Part shown: positions 7,414 to 16,363 of the stretch, one piece after another
Position numbering within the stretch: position 1 is the first letter of the stretch
Layout of the letters: the number at the start of each line of letters is the position of its first letter
DNA from: RGIG250 sp964540025
GTDB lineage: Bacteria > Bacillota > Negativicutes > Selenomonadales > Selenomonadaceae
DNA: 55,911 nt
Direction: 5' to 3'
Assembly (NCBI GenBank): GCA_964540025.1
Contig: CAZIKQ010000008.1
Coordinates: 1 to 55,911, forward strand
Translations under genes and position numbers: made by a program
The notes under the pieces: model-generated
What the model was told of the DNA's origin: nothing
What the model saw: only the letters and a program-made list of their open reading frames with translations
Database searches by the model: none

Positions 7414-9060
7414 ATGAAGAAAAGATTTCTGAAAAATATTATCGGCGCTGGATTCGTTGGAAGCCTTATGTTGTTTTCGGCATTTCCTCAGGCGGAGGCG
7501 GGGATCGTTACTGACAGATTTCCTATTCAAATGTATGTGGATCATCGGCTAGACACCTATAACCACGCTGGCGATTCTCGCCGCGCGGGCTGGGCGGACG
7601 CGAATACCGATTTGATCCGCGTCTATTCAGTGAGTAACGGTTGGGCACGGATATCCCATCCTGGAAGCGGCGGCCGTACCGTGAACCGTTACTGCCGGGT
7701 GAACGAGCTCTTTGACGATCCCAATTATTCTAACCGTACCGCACGGGTCAAAGGCGCGCAAACCACCTATCGGACGAGTGGTGGAAGTGCGACCATCGGC
7801 AGCGTGTCGAACAATGAAGAAGTCATCTTGCTGGCGGACAACGGCAGACGGGCGCAGATTATCTATCGGTTAAATAATGGCGCAGGCTATAAGATTGGCT
7901 GGGTGCCAAGCAGTGCCGTTGCCGCTGAGATTCCTGTATCTATAGACGGCCGAATGAAGGGTGATGTGAATGGAGATAGTAAGGTCGATAGGAACGACTA
8001 TGATTTATTGCAAAGGTATTATATGGGATTAGTTAATTCTATTCCTTGCCCGAAGAACGCAGACCTTAACGGAGATGGACGCCATACGCTTACAGACGTA
8101 ACTCAACTGCAAATTATGATAGATCGGTCGGGGCATGATCCGAAAGGTTCGTTTGAAAGCTACGGCACATTGCCAAATCAGTTACGCGTTATTGGCTATG
8201 CGTATGACGAAGACAATATGAACCATAAGGTGAAAGTTCATGTCTATATTGACGGAACAGCAGGCAATTCCAATGTGCCAAGCTATGAAATCAGGGCGAA
8301 CAAATACCACGGCAGATATAACGGACACGGTTTTGACGATACGATAACTGTTCCGACGCAGTGGTGCGGTAGACGTACCGTTAGACTTTATGCGTTAAAT
8401 GATGTGGGAGGCGGAACGTATAAAGAAATTGGGACAAAAATAATTGATATACCGGCATCAGCGAATAATAATGGGCTTATTGTTAAGTCTCAATATAATG
8501 TGAGCGTCAGCCCAAAATCCAAAGAAAATTTACCTCATTATGAAAACAAAGCTGGCAGTCGAAGCAGTAATGTATACAATAGCGTTATTGATCAATTTAA
8601 TGTAACATCCAATAATCGATATCGGCGAACCAGTAGCGCGACTTATTGTAATATTTTCGCCTGGGATGTTATGTCAGCGATGAATGTAGTGCTTCCACAT
8701 TGGATAAAGAATAATGCTCCGGCCAATTCTACTGTGCGAGGAGCATATGAAATAAATGTCAATTCAACTTGCGTGTGGATGAACAATTATGCTCGACAAT
8801 ACGGCTGGCGAACGGTGAATGCTTCTGAAGCGCAAAGCCGCGCCAATAGCGGGTATCCTACTATTGCTATTTGGAAGAATCCCAGCGGTAAGTCGGGGCA
8901 TATTGCCGTGGTACGTCCAGAAGGAAACGGATATTTTTATAGCAGCAGTAAAGGCCCGGTGATTGCTCAGGCAGGAGCGAATAATTACAATCGCACCAAT
9001 GTATATGGCGGGTTTGGAAGCTCAAAAATGAATGCCATCGTGTATTGGACGCATGATTGA
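7414..9060 (+). CDS. Secreted cell-wall cysteine peptidase-like protein: SH3-like, dockerin, Ig-like
   Basis: 548 residues. ATG 7414 is preferred to ATG 7387 because AGAGGA at 7398 sits about 10 bases ahead and the signal peptide then starts with MKKR. Order: signal peptide about 1-29; two SH3-like repeats about 30-170; one dockerin about 178-240 (DVNGDSKVDRND, DLNGDGRHTLTD); an Ig-like beta domain about 246-349 ending in TVRLYALND; C-terminal NlpC/P60-or CHAP-like domain about 360-548. Candidate catalytic residues are Cys412 in TYCNIFAWDV and His496 in SGHIAVV. It partners in design with the gene upstream, whose end it overlaps if the earlier start is used. Likely a peptidoglycan amidase or endopeptidase; substrate unknown. 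Confidence 0.85.
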   Translation: MKKRFLKNIIGAGFVGSLMLFSAFPQAEAGIVTDRFPIQMYVDHRLDTYNHAGDSRRAGWADANTDLIRVYSVSNGWARISHPGSGGRTVNRYCRVNELFDDPNYSNRTARVKGAQTTYRTSGGSATIGSVSNNEEVILLADNGRRAQIIYRLNNGAGYKIGWVPSSAVAAEIPVSIDGRMKGDVNGDSKVDRNDYDLLQRYYMGLVNSIPCPKNADLNGDGRHTLTDVTQLQIMIDRSGHDPKGSFESYGTLPNQLRVIGYAYDEDNMNHKVKVHVYIDGTAGNSNVPSYEIRANKYHGRYNGHGFDDTITVPTQWCGRRTVRLYALNDVGGGTYKEIGTKIIDIPASANNNGLIVKSQYNVSVSPKSKENLPHYENKAGSRSSNVYNSVIDQFNVTSNNRYRRTSSATYCNIFAWDVMSAMNVVLPHWIKNNAPANSTVRGAYEINVNSTCVWMNNYARQYGWRTVNASEAQSRANSGYPTIAIWKNPSGKSGHIAVVRPEGNGYFYSSSKGPVIAQAGANNYNRTNVYGGFGSSKMNAIVYWTHD

Positions 9061-9128
9061 GTAAAGTGATTTATGGGTACTCATAGGAAGGTTTATGGAG
9101 AACAATTTGAGAGAGGAGCAGTGGACGA

Positions 9129-9806
9129 ATGAAGAGAAAAATTATTGTGGCATTGTCCTGCGCGATGATGCTTTGTGGCAACGCGTTTGCAATGCAGTTT
9201 GAACAACCGGAAAAAATCGGAGATGTTGGCGGAACACCGGCAGGCGGTTTTACTATCGAAGGGGCTTCAACTAACAGTGGGACGTTAGTTGCTCGCGGAA
9301 AATTCAAAGTGTACGATAAGGGAACAGCGACCTTTGGCAGAGGAAAAGACGCGCTTTATTTTTATTATGATTGCACGAAAAGGGGCAAAGATTCTTATTT
9401 GCCGCAATTTGGCGGCAAAAGCAAGTCAAATTTAGTCAATGTTCGCGCAGGCGAGGGAGAAGGTTGTTCTGTAAGCCGCTTGCCTAACGATTCCAATATT
9501 ACAATGTATTTGTTGAAGAATACCGGGCCGGTGGCTGGAACTACAAATTACATCCTGCTGGGAAAACGGGATGATGGAGTTTTTGTTAAGTATATAGATC
9601 TGGTTCCGGTGCTGAAGCAATACTTTGGCAAGGATAGTTTTGGCATGAGAGGGCCGTGGTTTAATAATTGTTATGTTCAAGGAGATACGGTCGTCATCGA
9701 ATACCAGATTGCTGAGTTTAAGCAGAGATATCATAAGGGTGGAGAGTTTCGCTTCAAATGGGACGAGGCGGCGCAATGGTTTGGCGTGGAACAAGTAGTT
9801 TATTAA
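9129..9806 (+). CDS. Secreted protein of unknown function
   Basis: 225 residues with GAGAGGAG upstream of ATG 9129. The signal peptide is about residues 1-21 (NAFA|MQFE). I do not recognise the family. The mature part is beta-rich, with GGFTIEGAST, ARGKFKVYDKGTATFG, LYFYYDC and a C-terminal GEFRFKWDEAAQWFGVEQVVY, suggesting a single soluble domain that could be a beta-propeller blade set or a jelly-roll. There is no lipobox, membrane helix or visible catalytic signature. It stands 68 bases after the cysteine-peptidase gene and 102 bases before the LPP20-like gene, with no clear terminator on either side. Confidence 0.7.
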   Translation: MKRKIIVALSCAMMLCGNAFAMQFEQPEKIGDVGGTPAGGFTIEGASTNSGTLVARGKFKVYDKGTATFGRGKDALYFYYDCTKRGKDSYLPQFGGKSKSNLVNVRAGEGEGCSVSRLPNDSNITMYLLKNTGPVAGTTNYILLGKRDDGVFVKYIDLVPVLKQYFGKDSFGMRGPWFNNCYVQGDTVVIEYQIAEFKQRYHKGGEFRFKWDEAAQWFGVEQVVY

Positions 9807-9908
9807 CCTATATAGTATCAAGCAGGATGAAAGGTCATTGTTTAGTGAGTATTGGTTCATTCAAAAATGATTACTCCAATGTTGTGAACGTATAAGAGAG
9901 GGTGTATT

Positions 9909-10808
9909 ATGCGTAAACTGGTAAAAAGAAGTGTCGCCGCAGGAATAATGCTATTGGCAATGCCGTTTTTTGTTAATTTGCCTTGTCACGCCGCCGATAT
10001 TCCGGTAAACATTTCCATTGCACAGTCCGCAAACGGCGGCGTCAACTGGATGAAGGGGTCGGACTCTTATATCGAAGCCATCGGTATCGGTCTTTTAAGT
10101 GAAAAGGGGCCTGCGTTGGCCCATCGAGCCGCGGTCATGGACGCCCAGCGGAATCTGCTGGAAATCATTAAGGGCGTTTCCGTTAATGCCGAATCCACCA
10201 TGGAAGACCTGTATGTCACCAGCGACATTGTAAAGACGAGAGTGGACGGGGTTTTGAAAGGAGCGCAGATTATCGACGAGGGCCAGAACCCGGACGGCAG
10301 CTACTTTGTCAAAATGCAGGCGCCGCTTTTCGGCTCTACGGGCAGTTTGGCCGCGGCGGCGTTCTCCGCTATACGGCCGGCAACGGAAAAGCCGGTTCCG
10401 CCGCCTGCGGTTACGGAGCCGGTGATTTCCCAGGAGGAGGTTAAGGCGGTGCAGGGGACGGCCTATACCGGAGTCGTCGTCGATGCGTCATCGCTGGGGC
10501 TGGAGCCGACTTTTTCACCGATCATTTACGATACCAACGGCCGGGCCGTCTATGGTATCGAGAACATTGAAACCTCCATCGCCATCAATTCAGGGATGGT
10601 CGGTTACGCCAACGCGGTTGAAGACGCTACCAGCGGCAGCCGGGCCGGGGCTAATCCCCTCGTGGTCAAAGCGGTTGAAGTGAAGGGCGGCCAAAATTCG
10701 TCAAACCCGGTCAACGTTGTCGTATCGGTCGAGGACGCCGACCGGATTCTCACGGCTAATGCGACCAATAATTTTCTCATGAATGGGGCAGTCATGTTCG
10801 TAAGATAA
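9909..10808 (+). CDS. LPP20/FlgT-like exported protein
   Basis: 299 residues, AGAGAGGGTG upstream of ATG 9909. A signal peptide covers about residues 1-29 (CHA|ADIP). Residues about 50-135 carry the LPP20-type pattern: YIEAIGIGL, then ALAHRAAVMDAQRNLLEIIKG and a later strand AQIIDEGQNPDGSYFVKMQAPL. LPP20 and FlgT proteins are periplasmic or outer-membrane proteins; in flagellated diderms FlgT helps assemble the basal body. After a proline-rich hinge (about 158-172), a second part (YTGVVVDASSLGLEPTFSPI to the end) also resembles the FlgT/LPP20 extension. It has no lipobox and closes the exported-protein array, followed by a terminator. Confidence 0.7.
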   Translation: MRKLVKRSVAAGIMLLAMPFFVNLPCHAADIPVNISIAQSANGGVNWMKGSDSYIEAIGIGLLSEKGPALAHRAAVMDAQRNLLEIIKGVSVNAESTMEDLYVTSDIVKTRVDGVLKGAQIIDEGQNPDGSYFVKMQAPLFGSTGSLAAAAFSAIRPATEKPVPPPAVTEPVISQEEVKAVQGTAYTGVVVDASSLGLEPTFSPIIYDTNGRAVYGIENIETSIAINSGMVGYANAVEDATSGSRAGANPLVVKAVEVKGGQNSSNPVNVVVSVEDADRILTANATNNFLMNGAVMFVR

Positions 10809-10896
10809 ATGTTTTTTGCCAATAATGCGTACTACGTGAAGGAGCTGTTTGTGAAACGGCATTGCTATTGGTATGCGCTGGTCTGTAACAATAGAT

Positions 10897-10933
10897 GTCT
10901 CCCACTCACTTAAAGGAGGGGGAGACTTTTTTT
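10897..10933 (+). terminator. Intrinsic terminator ending the exported-protein array
   Basis: GTCTCCC (10897-10903) pairs with GGGAGAC (10920-10926) and is followed directly by seven T. It lies about 90 bases after the LPP20-like gene. Confidence 0.8.
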
Positions 10934-11157
10934 GTCATAAAGAAAATCGGGCAAATTTACAAAAGCGGCTGTCGTGATGGTTAGAAAAGTTGGAGTAGGT
11001 TGTTTGCACAGGTTTTGTATACAGTGTTTCCCTTGGGGCTTGATAGCTTTTCGTTGGTTTTTAGCGGGCTGTTCATCATAAATTGTCAGAAAAGAAAGAA
11101 TATTGGCGTGATATTAGCCCTTACTTGCATAAATACTGAATACATAGTTTATATGAA
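10934..11157. other. Intergenic stretch ahead of the glutamate synthase promoter
   Basis: A+T-rich and without a convincing reading frame. It contains TGTATACA at 11016-11023, a palindrome repeated in fuller form (TTGTATACAA) at 11219-11228. Nothing else is recognised. Confidence 0.5.
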
Positions 11158-11185
11158 TTGACAAAGCCCTTGAGGGAATTATAAT
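11158..11185 (+). promoter_or_regulatory. Consensus sigma-A promoter of the glutamate synthase operon
   Basis: TTGACA (11158-11163), a 16-base spacer, then TATAAT (11180-11185): both hexamers match the consensus exactly. Transcription would start near 11192, giving a leader of about 95 bases before ATG 11288. Confidence 0.85.
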
Positions 11186-11218
11186 AAAGCCGCAAATTGT
11201 AACGCATAATTATACCAT

Positions 11219-11228
11219 TTGTATACAA
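11219..11228. promoter_or_regulatory. Perfect palindrome TTGTATACAA in the glutamate synthase leader (candidate operator)
   Basis: The 10-base palindrome lies about 27 bases downstream of the predicted start site. A related site is at 11016-11023 and a weaker one, GGTATACAAT, at 16379-16388 ahead of the ammonium channel gene. GntR-type repressors often bind such GTATAC-centred palindromes. The binding protein is not known. Confidence 0.35.
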
Positions 11229-11287
11229 TGTGCGGACAAGAGCATTTGCCGATGAATTGGGAATCGCGGAAAAGGGAGAGAGGCATT

Positions 11288-12388
11288 ATGTGTAGAATCG
11301 GTTCCATCAAGAGTTCGACTCCGGTAAGCCCGGCAAAGGCGCTGGAGCTTATGCTGCCCCAGCAGGAGGGCTATGATAATTCGGGTTTTGCAATGGTCAT
11401 GCAGGATTTATACGGCATCTTCGCCCCGTACAAGGACAGGCCGCTGCTTTCTCTGGCCTGCACCAAGGAGGGCGCCCGCATGGTGGAGGAATACATGGAC
11501 AGCCTCGGCTTTGCCCAGCTGTCTTCCTGGACGCCGGGGCCGGATAAGAGACCGGGCCTTGATATAGTTCCCATGCCCTTTTACATTTTCCGCTGCTATG
11601 ATTATCCTGCTCATTATGAGAAATTTGAAGACCGGGAAACATTGCTTTTGGATACGAGGCTGGCTCTCCGCAAGATGCTGGCCGAGGCGGGGGAGGGCTA
11701 TGTTTATTCCTTCTGGCCGGACGTGCTGACGCTGAAGGAAATCGGTAATCCCCACGATATAGCGACCTATTTCCGTCTTTGGGATGACAACGGGGTGCTG
11801 CTGGCCAAGAATATCATCGTCCAGTGCCGGCAGAATACAAATTACGCCATCGTCCGCTATGCGGCCCATCCTTTTTTCCTCCAAGGCTATACGCTTTGCG
11901 CCAATGGGGAAAATACCTTCACCACCAAGAACAGCCAGCTGCAAAAATCCCTGAACCGGGGCTATATCGGCTTCGAGTCGGATTCCCAAAATTTCCTTTA
12001 CACTCTCCATTACGTTCATCATGAACTGAAGTGGCCGCTCAGCTACTACAAGCACGTCATTACGCCGCTTCCCTTCACGGAAATGGAGAAGCGGCCGGAC
12101 AAGGACGTGCTGCTGTCGATACGAGAGTCCCTGGCTCACCTGGAAATCAACGGGCCAAATACCATCATTGCCGGTCTGCCGGACGGGCGCATGATGACCT
12201 GCTGCGACAGCAAGAAGCTGCGTCCCATCGTCATCGGCCGGGATGATAACATGGTATGTATGTCCTCCGACGTAGTCGGCCTGAATCACATTATGCCGGA
12301 AAGAAACGTGGCCCTGGACATATACCCCGGGGAACGGGAAACGATAGTTGTAAACAATAACCTGGAGGTGGAGAGATGGAGGCAATAA
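11288..12388 (+). CDS. Class II glutamine amidotransferase subunit of a split glutamate synthase (GlxB-like)
   Basis: 366 residues. ATG 11288 is chosen because it puts cysteine at position 2 (MCRIGSI), the N-terminal nucleophile of class II amidotransferases, and because GGGAGAGAGG precedes it. The enzyme would hydrolyse glutamine and pass ammonia to the synthase encoded next. In ordinary bacterial GltB this domain is the N-terminal third of one long chain; here it is a separate protein, as in archaeal-type and GlxBCD/MgsABC systems. QEGYDNSGF and later PDGRMMTCCDSKKLRPIVIG resemble the glutaminase fold. It overlaps the next gene by 13 bases. A consensus promoter lies upstream. The subunit role is inferred from order and motifs. 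Confidence 0.85.
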   Translation: MCRIGSIKSSTPVSPAKALELMLPQQEGYDNSGFAMVMQDLYGIFAPYKDRPLLSLACTKEGARMVEEYMDSLGFAQLSSWTPGPDKRPGLDIVPMPFYIFRCYDYPAHYEKFEDRETLLLDTRLALRKMLAEAGEGYVYSFWPDVLTLKEIGNPHDIATYFRLWDDNGVLLAKNIIVQCRQNTNYAIVRYAAHPFFLQGYTLCANGENTFTTKNSQLQKSLNRGYIGFESDSQNFLYTLHYVHHELKWPLSYYKHVITPLPFTEMEKRPDKDVLLSIRESLAHLEINGPNTIIAGLPDGRMMTCCDSKKLRPIVIGRDDNMVCMSSDVVGLNHIMPERNVALDIYPGERETIVVNNNLEVERWRQ

Positions 12389-14007
12389 AAGTGCAGGATG
12401 TGGCCGTGAGAGACCTGCCCTGGATAATCGAGCATGATCCCGCCAAATGCACGCTCTGCGGCAGCTGCGTAGCCGGCTGCACCTTTAAGGCCATAAAGCC
12501 CGTGGTTATCAGCCGCTCCGTGACTGTGTCCGAAGCCGGACAGCCAAAGCCGGTGCATAAGGCGGAGACAATCACGGTCATAAAGCAGGTGGCGAGTCTG
12601 ACGGATTTCTGCCGGGGGTGCGGTATGTGCGAGCGGGTCTGTCCCAACGGGGCCATCAGGCCGGTTCAGAATCCCGCCCCCCGCAAGGATCTTCTTTCAA
12701 GGGATTTCGGCCCCATCAAACGGGGCGGCCGGACAAATCTCAATGCCATGCACACTTTGGATAAAATCGTCGTCGGCCGCATATCTCAGATGACTGACCC
12801 GTCCCTGGACGCAAACCGCCATACCTTCGATATCAGGGCCCCCTTCGGCCGGGTCCTCGACTCCCGGGAAATCCCCGTAAAGGTGGTGGATGGCAGGCTG
12901 GAGCTGACGAAAAAAGTTCCGCCGGTCCGCTGGATTTACCCGCTGATTTTCTCCGATATGTCCATCGGGGCTCTGTCTACCAGAGCCTGGGAGGCGATTG
13001 CCCTCGCTACCGCCTACCTCAATGAGAAGTGCGGTATTCCCATTCGCATGTCCTCCGGTGAAGGGGGTATGCCCGTTAAGCTGCTGGAGTCGGATTACCT
13101 CAGGTATTTTTTCATTCAGATCGCCTCCGGCCACTTCGGCTGGAATCGGATTATCAAGGCAATGCCCTCTATGAAGACCGACCCGGCCGGTATCATCATT
13201 AAAATCGGCCAGGGGGCAAAGCCCGGCGACGGCGGCCTGCTGCCGGCGGCAAAGGTAGCCGAGCACGTTCAGGCCATCCGCGGCGTTCCCCGGGCGACTT
13301 TAAGCTCCCCGCCGAACCATCAGGGGCTGTATTCCATCGAGGAATCGGTTCAGAAGATGCACCTGTCCCTGAACGCCGCCTTTGGTTTCCGGGTACCCGT
13401 GGCCATTAAGTGCGCCGCTTCCTCCACCTCGGTAGCCGTCTACAACAATCTGCTCCGGGATCCGTACAAGATCTGCGGCGGTTTCTTCCTGGACGGCATT
13501 ATGGGCGGCACCGGCGCGGCAAATGAAATCTCCCTTGACCATACCGGCCATCCGCTTGTTTCCAAGATTCGCGACTGCTATATGGCCGCTGTCGCTCAGG
13601 GTAAGGCCGGGCAGATTCCCCTCTACGGCGGCGGCGGTATCGGTCTTACCGGAAACGCGGCCGCCGACGCCTTTAAGCTCATTTGCCTGGGGGCAAACGG
13701 CGTGTTCTGCGGGCGGATTCTCGTGCAGCTGCTCGGCTGTATCGGCAGTGAAAACGGCCGCTGCAATTCCTGTGATACCGGTAAGTGCCCGATAGGTATT
13801 GCCACTCAGGATCCCCGGTTGGTTAAGCGCCTGGACGTAGACCGGGGGGCTCAGAAAATTGTCGATTACGTTCTGGCCTTTGACCAGGAACTCAGGAAGC
13901 TCATGGCTCCCATCGGCAACAGCAGCCTGCCGGTAGGCCGCGGCGACGCGCTGGTAGCCACGGACAAGGCGATTGCCGATCAGCTTGGCCTCCAGTACGC
14001 CTGCTGA
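12376..14007 (+). CDS. Glutamate synthase, FMN-binding central subunit with N-terminal ferredoxin domain
   Basis: 543 residues starting inside the end of the amidotransferase gene. Residues about 18-100 hold two 4Fe-4S motifs, CTLCGSCVAGC and CRGCGMCERVC, so electrons probably arrive through this built-in ferredoxin. The rest is the FMN TIM-barrel domain of glutamate synthase: SSGEGGMPVK, IKIGQGAKPGDGGLLPAAKV and YGGGGIGLTGNAAADAFKL. A cysteine cluster CNSCDTGKCPIGIATQ matches the 3Fe-4S loop. It would condense 2-oxoglutarate with ammonia-derived nitrogen to glutamate. The next gene supplies the GXGXG domain missing here. The assignment is firm for the family; the electron donor is inferred. 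Confidence 0.9.
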   Translation: MEAIKVQDVAVRDLPWIIEHDPAKCTLCGSCVAGCTFKAIKPVVISRSVTVSEAGQPKPVHKAETITVIKQVASLTDFCRGCGMCERVCPNGAIRPVQNPAPRKDLLSRDFGPIKRGGRTNLNAMHTLDKIVVGRISQMTDPSLDANRHTFDIRAPFGRVLDSREIPVKVVDGRLELTKKVPPVRWIYPLIFSDMSIGALSTRAWEAIALATAYLNEKCGIPIRMSSGEGGMPVKLLESDYLRYFFIQIASGHFGWNRIIKAMPSMKTDPAGIIIKIGQGAKPGDGGLLPAAKVAEHVQAIRGVPRATLSSPPNHQGLYSIEESVQKMHLSLNAAFGFRVPVAIKCAASSTSVAVYNNLLRDPYKICGGFFLDGIMGGTGAANEISLDHTGHPLVSKIRDCYMAAVAQGKAGQIPLYGGGGIGLTGNAAADAFKLICLGANGVFCGRILVQLLGCIGSENGRCNSCDTGKCPIGIATQDPRLVKRLDVDRGAQKIVDYVLAFDQELRKLMAPIGNSSLPVGRGDALVATDKAIADQLGLQYAC

Positions 14008-14026
14008 CGGGAAGGGAGAGAAAACA

Positions 14027-16363
14027 ATGTTTACGATCGAAACCTTTATCGGCCATGAGCGTATGTCTACCGAGGACCTGCTGCTGAAAATAGAGGAAGC
14101 AGTCGGGAAAGGCGAGACGGAGTTTTATATCAACGCCAGCGGCCAGCATGATATTGGCGGCCCCCTTTGGAACAAGGACGGGAAAACCCTGCATTTTGAG
14201 GTCAACAATGCCGGTCAGCGGCTGGGCTCCATGTGCCTGCCAAATACGGAAATCCTTGCCCACGGCTCCGTATCCGCTGACGCGGGCTGGCTGAATTCCG
14301 GCGGCCTCATAACCATCCGGGGGGATGCGGGCGATACGGCGGGCCACTGCGCCGCCGGGGGTAAAATTTATATCGGCGGCCGGGCCGGCGCCCGTACCGG
14401 TTCCCTGATGAAGCATGACCCCCTCTACGAGGAGCCGCAGCTGTGGATATTGAACGGTACCGGGAGCTTTTCCTTTGAATTTATGGGCGGCGGCCGGGCT
14501 GTCGTCTGCGGTATCGGCGAGGAGCATTCCGACTCCGTTTTAGGGGATCGTCCCTGCGTGGGTATGGTTGGCGGCGTCGTTTATGTGAGGGGCAATATAG
14601 CCGGTTACCCTGATGATATCGTTGAAGAAGCTCTGGACGAAGCGGATATCGCTTTTCTGGAAAGCGGTATGCCGGAATTTTTGAAGGCGGTAGACCGTCA
14701 GGAGCTGCTGTCCCGCCTTACGGACTGGAAGCAGTGGCGGAAGCTCCGCCCTCTCTCTTATGAAGAACATAAGCCAAAGAAGGAGCCGGAGCTTCGATCC
14801 TTCCGCCTGAGCAGCTGGTTTAAGGATGGGCTGTTCTCGGATGTGGCGGCAGATGACGGCGTCGTGCTGAATACGGTGAATACTGGTATTTACCGCTTGC
14901 GGACACCCCGGTGGGAGAACGGAAAATATTCCGCTCCCTGTGAGTTCCTGTGCCCCTGCGGCATTCCCACTCAAAAGCGCTTTCAGCTCATTCGGGAGGG
15001 CCGCCTGTCAGAGGCGGCCAGGCTCGTGCTTGAATATACTCCTTTTCCCGGTTCCGTCTGCGGCACGCTCTGTCCCAATCCCTGCATGGAAGGGTGTTCC
15101 CGCAGGACGGTTGACGAAGCTGTTCAGATTGGCGCCCTTGGTCTCTTGTCAGCCGAAACGCCGGTGGAAGCTCCGGCGGTTGAAACCGGCAAGAGGGTAG
15201 CGGTGATCGGCGGCGGCGTCGCCGGGCTTTCGGCGGCCTGGCAGCTGCGCCGTAAAGGGCACAGCGTCACCGTGTATGACGATGGCGATAAAGCCGGCGG
15301 GAAAATTGAGCGGGCGATCCCCCGGTTCCGGCTGCCTCATGAACGGCTGGAGAAGGAACTGGCCCGCATTGAAGGTATCGGCGTAAAATTTGTCCCGGGG
15401 ACCCGCGTGGACAAGGCCAGGTTTGAAGAGCTGCGGAAGGATAATGACGCGCTGGTGGTAGCGGTTGGCGGCAGCCGTCCCCGCTGGTTCTCCACCTGGG
15501 AGGGGGTGGGGCATCTCACCATGGGGATTGACTACCTGAAGGCAATCAATCGGGGTGAAACCCCTCATACCGGCAAGCGGGTTGTGGTAATCGGCGCCGG
15601 TGACTCCGGGATGGACGTGGCTGTAAGCGCTTATAAGCTGGGGGCTGAGTCCGTCGTCGCCGTGTGCCGCCGTAAGCCTGCCGCCTCCGACCGGGAGCTG
15701 GCTGCTTTCCGCGCGCTGGGCGGCCGGATTGTCTGTCCCTTTATGCTGTCCCGCATTACCCCGGTGGGGGTAACGGCGGAGGACGGAACCTTTATTGCGG
15801 CAGATCAGGTTATCGTATCCATCGGCGAGGAGCCGGTACTGGATTTCCTGCCGGAAAGTATTGAGACGTACAACGACAACTGGCTTGTCCCCAATGCGGA
15901 AAAGCAGGTACTGCCGGGCGTCTTTGCGGCCGGGGACGTAATAAAGCCGGGCCGCCTTACCGATGCTATCGGCGACGGCATTGTAGCGGCCAGGGCCGTT
16001 GACCGGTATCTGAATAATGAGCCGGTAATTCCCGAGGCAAAGAAGGCCGTAATACCGGCGGATCGTCTGAATAAAGCATATTTTCAAAAGTATCACCACC
16101 GCGCGTTGCCTGCTCCGGGGGACGATCACGTCCGCTGCATTTCCTGCGGTTCCTGCCGTGACTGCGGTATGTGCCTGGAGTCCTGCCCGGAGAAGGCCAT
16201 CAGCCGTATCGACCTGGGAAACGGTCAGTGGAAGTATGTTTCCGATGATTCCCGGTGCATCGGCTGCGGTATTTGCGAGGCCGTCTGCCCCTGCGGGGTC
16301 TGGAGCCTTATTGACAACCCGGAACCGATTGATATGTACCGGAGCTTCGATCATCACCGCTGA
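14027..16363 (+). CDS. Fused glutamate synthase subunit: GXGXG domain, GltD-like FAD/NAD(P) oxidoreductase, two 4Fe-4S clusters
   Basis: 778 residues from ATG 14027 behind GGGAGAG. Residues about 1-235 form the GXGXG beta-helix (GGLITIRGDAGDTAGHCAAG, GGKIYIGGRAGARTGS, MVGGVVYVRGN), normally the C-terminus of GltB. After a linker comes a GltD-type subunit: cysteines in CGTLCPNPCMEGC, FAD site VAVIGGGVAGLSAAWQL, NAD(P)H site VVVIGAGDSGMDVA and FAGDVIKPGRLTDAIGDG. The last ~70 residues carry CISCGSCRDCGMCLESC and CIGCGICEAVC ferredoxin motifs. It would feed electrons from NAD(P)H or ferredoxin to the synthase upstream. Such a GltB-tail/GltD fusion is an unusual division of the enzyme. Confidence 0.9.
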   Translation: MFTIETFIGHERMSTEDLLLKIEEAVGKGETEFYINASGQHDIGGPLWNKDGKTLHFEVNNAGQRLGSMCLPNTEILAHGSVSADAGWLNSGGLITIRGDAGDTAGHCAAGGKIYIGGRAGARTGSLMKHDPLYEEPQLWILNGTGSFSFEFMGGGRAVVCGIGEEHSDSVLGDRPCVGMVGGVVYVRGNIAGYPDDIVEEALDEADIAFLESGMPEFLKAVDRQELLSRLTDWKQWRKLRPLSYEEHKPKKEPELRSFRLSSWFKDGLFSDVAADDGVVLNTVNTGIYRLRTPRWENGKYSAPCEFLCPCGIPTQKRFQLIREGRLSEAARLVLEYTPFPGSVCGTLCPNPCMEGCSRRTVDEAVQIGALGLLSAETPVEAPAVETGKRVAVIGGGVAGLSAAWQLRRKGHSVTVYDDGDKAGGKIERAIPRFRLPHERLEKELARIEGIGVKFVPGTRVDKARFEELRKDNDALVVAVGGSRPRWFSTWEGVGHLTMGIDYLKAINRGETPHTGKRVVVIGAGDSGMDVAVSAYKLGAESVVAVCRRKPAASDRELAAFRALGGRIVCPFMLSRITPVGVTAEDGTFIAADQVIVSIGEEPVLDFLPESIETYNDNWLVPNAEKQVLPGVFAAGDVIKPGRLTDAIGDGIVAARAVDRYLNNEPVIPEAKKAVIPADRLNKAYFQKYHHRALPAPGDDHVRCISCGSCRDCGMCLESCPEKAISRIDLGNGQWKYVSDDSRCIGCGICEAVCPCGVWSLIDNPEPIDMYRSFDHHR

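Noticed and set aside
5741..9060. Cellulosome enzymes
   Set aside because: Dockerins are present, but the attached domains are peptidoglycan-type, with no glycoside hydrolase and no cohesin in the window.
11219..11287. Upstream start for the amidotransferase
   Set aside because: Class II amidotransferases need cysteine right after the initiator methionine, which only ATG 11288 provides.
11408..12385. Long minus-strand frame opposite the amidotransferase gene
   Set aside because: Antisense of a recognised gene, without a family match or ribosome site.
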